This document shows positions 55,880 to 64,000 of a stretch of DNA of 64,000 bases, piece by piece; within the stretch, counting starts at the first letter, position 1; every line of letters starts with the position of its first letter. The stretch is from contig NW_023365729.1 of the NCBI RefSeq assembly GCF_000003815.2, positions 303,111-367,110 on the forward strand, written 5' to 3'. The notes below the pieces were generated by a model. It did no database searches. It had not been told where the DNA came from and saw only the letters and a list, made by a program, of their open reading frames with translations. Source of the stretch: Branchiostoma floridae. Lineage: Eukaryota > Chordata > Leptocardii > Amphioxiformes > Branchiostomatidae. The position numbers and the translations under genes were made by a program.

Positions 55880-56122
55880 NNNNNNNNNNNNNNNNNNNNN
55901 NNNNNNNNNNNNNNNNNNNNNNNNNNNNNNNNNNNNNNNNNNNNNNNNNNNNNNNNNNNNNNNNNNNNNNNNNNNNNNNNNNNNNNNNNNNNNNNNNNNN
56001 NNNNNNNNNNNNNNNNNNNNNNNNNNNNNNNNNNNNNNNNNNNNNNNNNNNNNNNNNNNNNNNNNNNNNNNNNNNNNNNNNNNNNNNNNNNNNNNNNNNN
56101 NNNNNNNNNNNNNNNNNNNNNN
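55880..56122. other. Assembly gap (243 N)
   Basis: Run of N about 210 bp downstream (in minus sense) of cytoplasmic module B1. Confidence 0.95.
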
Positions 56123-56335
56123 CTTTCTAACATATAACATAAAATATGTACAAAGAAACGCCATGTAACAAACCTTGTAAGGAATTCGCGGAACGATAAC
56201 ACTTAACAGGCACGGAAATTGGTTAGGTATTATAATGCAGCATTGATAATCAGTGCACTATCAATCAAACAATCCTATGTTTGTTTATATAATTTCTAAG
56301 AGTAGTTTTGATACTGGAGTAAGACTAAACAGTAC

Positions 56336-56512
56336 CATGGTCTCCATCATTTTGTAGCGTCCCAGGTTCGTAGACTGGGTTGTTGAAGACACCAGAGGCG
56401 TTCCTTGGTGTGTCATTGAGAACTCCAGTACCCTCTCTCTCGTCGTTTGACTGGTACACACTGTTGGTACCGTCGTTGGTAAAAACACAGTAGAGATCAA
56501 TGTCGTCTCCCT
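56336..56512 (-). CDS. Cytoplasmic module B1, with NPxY motif
   Basis: Encodes EGDDIDLYCVFTNDGTNSVY, then QSNDEREGTGVLNDTPRNAS, then GVFNNPVYEPGTLQNDGDHG. Acceptor TTTCTACCACAG, donor GTACTGTT. NPVY fits the NPxY sorting signal. Confidence 0.7.
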
Positions 56513-59500
56513 CTGTGGTAGAAATCAGTTCAGTGTAATTCAATGAAAAAAGCAGAAATAAATACGTCAAATGATAGTTACTCAAGCAATTGGATATGGT
56601 TTTGGAAACGGTCAGACGTTTCAACTACTATCCAGTAGTTATCGTCAGTGACACTGGAAAGATCTTGTTGGAGAGGGTTTATATGTACATGTCCTAGCTT
56701 AACTCATTTGTATCAACATCGACCTGACCCTTGTAGTTTTTCGACCTTTGAAAAATGTCTTCCACCCATTTTCGCATATTGATTCATAGTTAGGATAAAG
56801 TTTTTCTTCAACTAGATCTCTTTAACATATCAATTCACAGCTAGGATATATAAACCCTCTCCAACAAGATCTCTTCAGTGTCACTAACGAAAACTACTGG
56901 ACAGTAGTTGAAACGTCTGACCGTTTCGAAAGCCATATCCAGTTTCTTGAGAAATTATTTTGGGCGTATTTTAATAACCGGATGTCTAACCTACATCGAC
57001 GTAGCAGAGATAGATGAAGGACATAAGGGACAACATTTGCTCGACATTTCACAAGATTTTCTAGGTTGGTTTAGTTATTATTTTGCCGGAGCTTTTAGCC
57101 GACCATGGGGTCATCATGTCGAATAAACCGTTCTCCAAAGCACGCTCAGTACCACAGTCTATACTTGTTAGTCATATTTTGGCACATTTCAACAGCTTTT
57201 CTTCAATGAATTGTAAAGTAGTCACCCTTTTAAAGCGAAATGCATGTCACGATTATACAATAAAAGATAATACAAACGTTTTTGTAAACACAGTGGAACT
57301 TAATCAAATTAGCAGATGGCTTTCTTAAATAGAGTTTATTTAAATTCTGAAGCAGACTATTGATATCGTGGCACTTCATTATACCCTACAAGATAAAAAG
57401 TTCCAATTTTCACTTATGTATTCGGATACATATATCTATAAAGATTAGTTTAGGCCTAAACATATGCCAGAAGTCATAACTCTAACTCTTTTGAAGTATC
57501 TATCCTCACATCAATAATGCAGCTACCATTAATTCCCAACAAAATTTGAAGTTTTGCCTTGAGGGTTGAGATAGTCATCAGTGTAATTCAGATAAGCAAA
57601 CTGGGATTTATTAGACATGTATAATAGAGGCATAAAACATACGTATACAAAAAAAAGGGACGAATTTTCAACTTGGCAAATTCCTGGCTGTTGGTCAGTG
57701 ATTCCAGATCTTGCTTACGACAAACATGTCACTGTCCTGTGATCTCTGATTGGCCGGAGATTCCAGCACTCCATGTGGCCATCACGATGGAATTTTCTCA
57801 GTCAGCCACTTGCCTTCTGGCTGTCGCACAAGCAACAAGAAACACTTTTTTCGTGGTCTAAAATTTATTTGAGGACAGTAAAATCCGTTTTTCTCCAAAG
57901 AAAAAGAAAAGTATCCTCGAATGGAACCCCTCCAGAAAAGTAGACCTTGAAGACCGAGGATAAGGTGGGGGCGTTCCAAGGTCTTCAGAAAGACTCCCGC
58001 CAGGAGGTGTGAAATTTAAATAGCAAAAGCGGTGTAAATGATCCTGCAGCTTTGATATATGTAATAAAGGCCCTCAGATGTCATACAGTTTTGTCTACAA
58101 GCATCTGGTTGAAATGCCAGAGTAAATGGAGACGAATTGTTGGTAAAATCTATTCTCCAAGCAGAGGTTGAGTCTCCGAGATATAGTAGTAGTAGTAGGG
58201 AAATTTACCGGCGCGCTCCTCGAACCGACTACTACTATATCTCCACGACTCAACCTCTGCTTGGAGAATAGGTAAAATCTAAAATCCATCAGGTTAAACA
58301 AGCCGGGGACTAGTTACGTATTACATCCCACGCAAGGTTGTTCAATCACTATGATGATTATTGTCTGTAAAGCGACACTCTCATGAGTCCCTGAACAGCA
58401 CCAGAAACTCTAAAGGCCACATGACCTCCGCAATCGGCATGGTAAAAAATCACCACTATCATCGAGATATTGTTGTATTGTCCCGGGGTAATCGTTTGAT
58501 TATTAAACGTTTGTTTGTAATTCTTTTGCAGTTTACACGTTGAGTACCAAATTTGACAACGCTAAACAACTTTTAATATTGCGTGGTAGTTCTCTATACT
58601 TATCTTGTGTATATTGTGAAAATATGCTTAACACACACAAAACTACATTATGACAACTAAATGATTTTTTAGATTTCTTCATGTGTGTCTTTTTCCTTTA
58701 GCGAGGGGTGTGGGCTTACGAATAGATCTACGTTTAAACTGTGTTTTGTATTTCTCATTATCGAAATGTTTGTCTTTTATGATTTATAAATTTTATTCTA
58801 TGTGATTTACAAGCGGCGTCGAGGAAATAAATTTATATAGCTTGAGTTGGGCCTGACTTGGTCTGGTCCTTTTGTATGTTCTATGTGAAACAGTCTGCCA
58901 AACAGCGTAGTGCAGGCACCCACATTTGACACTTTCGTGTCACGTGCCTCCTGCACACCTTGACGCTGTCTGTCAGTAACCGGTGGATCCCACAGATCTC
59001 GACCTGGCACGGACTATGGACAACGATTTCGGTCTATGTATTATTGCACATGGATTACACGCAGAGACAGCCCGCACCTTCAACAGCGCTCACCCAACAG
59101 TGCCACAACAATCTTCTCTATGATTGAGGGCACTGATATGAAGAGGAAATGTTTGTGAAATAGAAATACAAGCAGTGCATTAGATGTTTAATTTGTAGAC
59201 CTAATGTATACAAAAGACGTTCGATGTCCTTAAAGATAATACTCCGAATATGCTTTATCTTAGGAAGGTTTTCTTGTCCTAACAAATACAAATTGGATCT
59301 GTGCTGTGCACAGTTTCTGTCTAAACATCTACTTACTATAGCCCTAATACTGTCTGACATTCACTTACAACTTAAAATGACAGGTCTACCACACTTAATC
59401 TGTCCAGGTTTAGGTACCAATGTTTAGCATTTTATCTAAATAATCTAAATATGATTTTGTTTGGCAAAAATACATACGGTACCAATTAAGCACAGTACTT

Positions 59501-60731
59501 TCTTTGAAATTGGAAGTTATCGTCATTACTTTAGAATCATGTACAAGATCATTTTTCATTTTCATCTTTTATCTCAACACTATCAAAATTAAGCAGCAAA
59601 TACAACACTATCTAGCACCCCAAACAGCAATTGACTGTCACAAAAAGTACTCCGTACAAAGCTGGGCTATTTCCAAATTGGATTGTAAAGATTCCCAAGC
59701 CTCATTAAAAAAATAAAGAACTCTCTTGCGATATCACCACAACCAAACAAACACCCTTTACCCAAAATATCTCGCGCGAAAGCTGACAGTATATCACATT
59801 TCATCTCACTTTACGTTGATAAAACAGTAATGATTCCCAAAGTACACGTTCCATATAATGAAATTTGACAAATAGAAAAACAAAACTTCTAGAAGTGGTA
59901 TGTCCAAAAAACGTGTATATAAAGGTCTTTGCAAACGGCAAGCCAACGCAGATCATTTAGCTTTAACACAGTGACAAAAGTGCCTAAATTGTACAAAATG
60001 ATATCAAATACCTTTGTAATAATAAAGACAAAGTAATATAAAAGTGTAGGGACAATTGCTAAATTTAAGGTCATCACGCGTCATAAGGCTTTGATTGAAA
60101 TGACCGAATAAGAACAGACACAGCAGAAATAATATATTTAACTCCAATATACATGTATATACCTAGTGCAGTATCAACAGTATAGGGAGTAAGATGTAAT
60201 AAGTACCTCCAACTTCCGCTTGTTGGGAGGAGTCACGCGCGTACGCCGCATTGGTGATGCCGCCGTCGACAGCTACGATGACAGTACCCGTCGCTTCTGT
60301 TTCATTTGTTCCTTCACCAACATTATTTGTGGACACAGTCCCTCGGGGGGTGTTGACATCTTCCCTGTCATCTTCAGCAGTAGCAGATTCCATTTTATCT
60401 GTGTTTAATTGAAGAACTAGAGTTAGAAGACTTTATTTACTGAAAACGTGAGTCCACATATCCACGCAGTGACCAGTTGTACATTATACATCCTATAGCT
60501 ACTTTGCACAGCGATTTTTCAAGTCTGTAGTACTAGTGGTACTTGTGAAGTTGATTATAGACTCCAGGTGGAGATGGAGATCCAAATAAAAGAAACAAGC
60601 AAACAAATAAACAAACAAACAAACAAACAAACAAACAAACCTACCTGCATTGACATCTTGGCTTGTAGATGATGAAGATATGTACATATCGTCACTTTGA
60701 GCAACATGATTACTATAATAGGTTCTTCTTC
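56336..60731 (-). CDS. Upstream cytoplasmic modules C1, A1 and B1 (same gene or a duplicated neighbour)
   Basis: Three phase 1-1 exons on the minus strand: about 60645-60731, 60207-60398 and 56336-56512. All have AG acceptors, GT donors and a phase that could splice into module A2 or B2 of the kringle/lectin/VPS62 gene. A1 ends like A2 (YARDSSQQAEVGG against [13 protein letters not shown]) and B1 ends like B2 (RNASGVFNNPVYEPG against [15 protein letters not shown]), so the A-B exon pair was duplicated. Either the gene has a long modular cytoplasmic tail, with the transporter gene nested in its 8-kb intron, or these are the 5' exons of a second, partly lost paralogue. No start codon was identified. 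Confidence 0.55.
56580..56953. mobile_element. Foldback element, about 370 bp
   Basis: Arms of about 110 bp: TGGATATGGTTTTGGAAACG, GTCAGACGTTTCAACTACT and TCTTGTTGGAGAGGGTTTAT on the left are mirrored on the right up to CCATATCCAGTTTCTTGAG. The ends are CTCAAG and CTTGAG. The arms differ at about one base in ten. No target duplication is clear. It starts 68 bp upstream of module B1. Confidence 0.85.
56954..58150. other. Noncoding stretch
   Basis: No exon or repeat recognised, apart from a G/C-richer patch near 57890-58000. Confidence 0.45.
58151..58270. mobile_element. 120-bp near-palindromic foldback with 9-bp duplication
   Basis: TATTCTCCAAGCAGAGGTTG is perfectly inverted at the right end (CAACCTCTGCTTGGAGAATA), and the arms continue through AGTCTCC and ATATAGTAGTAGTAG. 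The direct repeat GGTAAAATC flanks it at 58142-58150 and 58271-58279. A 9-bp duplication with long arms fits Mutator-type foldbacks. Confidence 0.92.
58280..60206. other. Noncoding stretch between foldback and module A1
   Basis: No exon recognised. About 58800-59100 is less AT-rich and may be an old repeat; the frames there are short and interrupted. Confidence 0.45.
60207..60398 (-). CDS. Cytoplasmic module A1
   Basis: Encodes DKMESATAEDDREDVNTPRG, then TVSTNNVGEGTNETEATGTV, and ends ITNAAYARDSSQQAEVGG. Acceptor AATTAAACACAG, donor GTACTTATT. It contains a Met at codon 3, which could serve as a start if no upstream exon is used. Confidence 0.65.
60596..60640. repeat. (AAAC)n microsatellite
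   Basis: About nine AAAC units immediately downstream (in minus sense) of the donor of module C1. Confidence 0.9.
60645..60731 (-). CDS. Candidate cytoplasmic module C1
   Basis: Encodes GRRTYYSNHVAQSDDMYISS and SSTSQDVNAG up to the donor CAG|GTAGGT. The acceptor is uncertain. ATAAAG|GA gives the phase 1 entry shared by the other modules and follows a strong pyrimidine tract. It resembles A and B modules only in being polar, with tyrosines near the end. Confidence 0.45.
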
Positions 60732-60749
60732 CTTTATGCTCATCGTTTG

Positions 60750-62527
60750 TCAAGCATCAGAAGAAAGAGAGGAAAAAGAAACACAACTAGCCCGCGAGAG
60801 GGCTACCTTATGCAACTCAATTTGCATGAGAGGTATTAAAAAATGCTTTTCTTTCAGCAATGCAAATGCAATTTAGTTACTTCAGTGAAAACAGATTATC
60901 AGCCATAAAGTAGAAACGAGTCTTAATCAGAAAATCTTAGGGTAAGGCCGACTGACTGATCTCTACCATATTTGTGAAACATCTAGTTTGATTGTAAGTA
61001 GAAATATAAAAACAAATTTTCCTTGCATGATTTTGATGTCATGTAATTTTATGTGTTTGTTATATATGCCTATAAAACATTCTTGAGACAAATCTGTCCC
61101 AGTCTCAACCATACTATCCGAAGAGAAGGGAATGAATACATGAATGAAAAAAAAAGGACTGTGAACTTTGGCAACGTTTTAATGCCCACTCGTCTATGTT
61201 TGTGCCTGTGGTGTACATGTATAAGTATTCCCCGACCTATTATATGTCGATTTTGTAACTCTTTCAAGCGTTGAGCCATCCACAAAACGTCAATGTAATT
61301 TAAGTACATTGGATTCATTGATTGCGGCCTCGGTTCTTGGATCACAGAGGATACCTCTGTTTGCACCTTTCGTGTCTTTCTTGGTAGGAGGCAGTTTCAA
61401 TTATGCACCATAGTCTTGTTGAAATATGCATTTTTATCAGCAACCAGGCACTAAGTTATCAGTCTACGCTGCAGAAAAACGCCCTGCCCACAGAGAGTGT
61501 GGCGCGATAATGTTGTTTGTTAAAAACAAATATCTTACAAAATGTCCAAACAATGGAGTCCCAAAAATACAATTATAGTGTATTGTTTAGCCTTTTTTCA
61601 AAGATCTTGGAGCAAATAATAGTTTTGCATTAAATAACTCAGATATATTTATTGGTATACATGAATTATTCAACAAGCTCTATCGACAGAAACATCAGCT
61701 TAATATTATGAATCTAGATTGAAGAAGAAACCTTAGGCTAGCGTCGGTTATCGCCCATTCCTCGTTAAAGGGGCAAATTGCTGTCGCACATAAGCAGCGG
61801 GCCACAGTTTTCTTTAAAGACACAATGACTACGTATTTTGCCCTTTTCCGTTACAAGTACATGATAGTAATATGCTAAGCAATGTTTTCCCACCATTGTT
61901 AGTTGCCTTTTGGTCGTCCCGGGTAAGGTTTGGCTTAGAAACACGCTAAAAACACGTGTCGGAAATGCTATAAAGGTGAATATCGTGGCATTCTGATAAT
62001 GAAAAGACGTTAGTTCTTTAAATTTTCAGTCATAATTTACATCAACCACTTAGGCCGGCTTGTCACGTGTTGATGAACTTGTCCAGCAGACGACCTTTTA
62101 ACGTCAGATGCCGTTTTATTCTTGTCGCCAACTTTTGTATAATTTACGTTACCGAACTTCTGTTGGGTGTAATTCGCTTACGAAAAGACATTTTCCGATA
62201 ATGTTTTCACTGTTTTATCTGCTAAACAGTGGTGTTGCGTAATAAACAAATGACAGAACACATAAAACACGAATGTTGGAAACATGACTATAACCGCCAA
62301 TCTCAGTATAAAGGGACAGGCTGCCAGGATAACTGTAGAACAGACTGCCTTTACACATGCAGCTCTCTTTTGGAAAATTCACTTAAGGGTTAATGACCCG
62401 CCCCGAGGTGTATATGGTGTCATAACGCCTGGTCCTTTGCTATAACCACCGAATAAAACCACCGATGTGAGCGAAGCGAACGAGGTGGTTTTATGAGCAT
62501 CGACACTGGTGCCTAGTCTCTACCAGA
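60750..62527. other. Noncoding region, possible decayed module
   Basis: No convincing exon. On the minus strand near 61290-61360, EVSSVIQEPRPQSMNPMYLN follows an AG (CAAACAG) and contains NPMY, recalling the B modules, but no phase-1 donor follows. Confidence 0.35.
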
Positions 62528-62875
62528 NNNNNNNNNNNNNNNNNNNNNNNNNNNNNNNNNNNNNNNNNNNNNNNNNNNNNNNNNNNNNNNNNNNNNNNNN
62601 NNNNNNNNNNNNNNNNNNNNNNNNNNNNNNNNNNNNNNNNNNNNNNNNNNNNNNNNNNNNNNNNNNNNNNNNNNNNNNNNNNNNNNNNNNNNNNNNNNNN
62701 NNNNNNNNNNNNNNNNNNNNNNNNNNNNNNNNNNNNNNNNNNNNNNNNNNNNNNNNNNNNNNNNNNNNNNNNGAGCTGTTCCCTGGCCGGTTATATTCCT
62801 CTCTATTTGTTCCATTTCTACGATTTTCCAGCGATCCGGAGTCTGGTAGAGACTAACTGGTGCCGGTGTCGATTC
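62490..62875. mobile_element. Inverted-repeat element interrupted by an assembly gap
   Basis: ATCGACACTGGTGCCTAGTC (62499-62518), followed by TCTACCAGA, is mirrored by TCTGGTAGAGACTAACTGGT (from 62841), followed by GCCGGTGTCGAT. The interior is lost in 245 N, as is common where palindromes fail to assemble. Confidence 0.75.
62528..62772. other. Assembly gap (245 N)
   Basis: Run of N in the centre of an inverted-repeat element. Confidence 0.95.
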
Positions 62876-64000
62876 ATTCTGACCAATCAGAGGAGCGAAA
62901 CCCACCTGCCTGGCCTGGATCTTTGTGTTACGGCGTCATAACCAACGTGGAACGGGGCCTTTTGATTGGTCCGCGGCGCCTGGCTATATGATAATGTTGT
63001 TTATAGCCTTGCTCATCAACAAAAGCCTTGTTATACACATATTACACAGTTCTTTCTGCCTGTATTATTGAACCACACGATATAAGGTGTATGGATGGAC
63101 ATTTTGTTAGGTAGCACATTCATTCTATATTGATGTGACATTGTGTTTGTTCCACGAACAAAGATTGTCCTGACATTAAAAAAATGTTTTATGAGAAGTG
63201 CGATAACTGGTGTTTAGTTTGTTGTCTTTCCAATATCGAAAGCTTGTGCTAGAAAGGCCCAGTCCATCTGGTGCATGTTGCCATCGCATCATGTCCTGCT
63301 ATTCCCAAAGACTTGATTAAAGGACGCGAGGACGAAGCGGTTCTGAACTAGAGCGTGTGATTGCGTGAATCCTTTGTTACTTAGCATGTATTTAAATAGA
63401 CCCCGCCAAAATAGAGACCTTTCATATCTTGGGTGTCTTTCCGCAGAGTCCGGGTGGGTATAGGACGAACAAGATTATACGGGTATTCCGGATAACAAAG
63501 ATACACTTTTTTACTACTCTGAGTTAGCAACATGAAGATAAGAGGTCCAGCATTATAGACGAACATGACCTGATCAGTTCAAATAGAGCCAGTATGTACA
63601 CTATTCGGCTTTCCTCCAAATGTTAGAGATTCTGTAATTTACGTTACCACAGTTCATTGGCATTTACCTGTAGAATAGATATCGCCTGCTTCCAACCATT
63701 TTCATAAATATATTCTATCGCTCTTATCCCATCCTACAGGGTGAAAATTAAGGAGTATTAACGGTTTGTCTTCATATCAGAAAAAAAAAATATCATTTAT
63801 TTACTTTTATACAAATGTAGCAAACTTAATAGCTAGTAATTTTGATGATTATTCCGAAACAAATGACACGGCGGTTAAATATTTCTCATTGGCGTGTAAT
63901 TTGAAGGTTTTGTGTTGGAAATTCGCTAATTTGGCTGTTGTTAATCCACTATTACTTGCTGGAACATTTCTCTGTGTAGTATATGCTCTTTATTACGAAA
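62876..64000. other. Noncoding right edge
   Basis: No exon, repeat or RNA gene recognised. The 5' end of the cytoplasmic-module gene may lie here or beyond the window. Confidence 0.4.

Larger units (their letters stand above)
53788..56335. other. Noncoding region with a diverged tandem repeat and one gap
   Basis: Transporter 3' flank, then a repetitive block (54571-55465), then the N gap at 55880-56122. No exon was seen. Confidence 0.5.

Overview
The window reads as a piece of an invertebrate chordate genome, most likely a lancelet (Branchiostoma). This is inferred from intron-rich genes with chordate-type orthologues (voltage-sensing phosphatase, NUDT1/MTH1, COP9 subunit 1), a membrane protein assembled from shuffled phase-1 exons, a high density of short inverted-repeat transposons, and four runs of N that mark a draft assembly. 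No prokaryotic, plasmid or viral features were seen.

Left part (1-17.4 kb, minus strand). 1460-8263 holds the 5' exons of a voltage-sensor phosphatase gene (TPTE/VSP type) that runs off the left edge. 11323-17211 is a complete three-exon NUDT1/MTH1 gene. Its second intron carries hAT-type MITEs, one with another element nested inside. Its first coding exon is overlapped by a 74-bp tandem repeat that triplicates the start codon.

Centre (18-35 kb, plus strand). 18194-29749 is a complete 16-exon GPS1/COPS1 gene (486 codons by my splicing), head-to-head with NUDT1 across a roughly 1-kb shared upstream region. It is followed by a five-exon gene (31361-34270) for a small secreted, probably ER-retained, saposin-fold protein of canopy/MZB1 type. 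Two 1.06-kb PIF/Harbinger-like elements flank or interrupt these genes.

Right part (39-61 kb, minus strand). Phase-matched exons encode a type II membrane protein: modular cytoplasmic exons (two with NPxY motifs), one transmembrane segment, a Ser/Thr-rich linker, a kringle, a SUEL/rhamnose-binding lectin domain and a VPS62-like (DUF946) domain. One VPS62 exon ends in eight tandem 96-bp units, each with its own splice donor. Another VPS62 exon has a one-base frameshift. The cytoplasmic exons form two duplicated A-B pairs. Between the pairs lies an essentially intronless plus-strand DMT/EamA transporter gene (52810-53787). The kringle-lectin-VPS62 combination and the tandem-donor array are the most unusual features here.

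Most remaining sequence is intron or intergenic DNA rich in MITEs with readable target-site duplications, minisatellites, SINE-like pieces and one LINE remnant. All exon boundaries were placed by eye from GT/AG sites, phase continuity and remembered family sequences. No alignment or transcript data were available.
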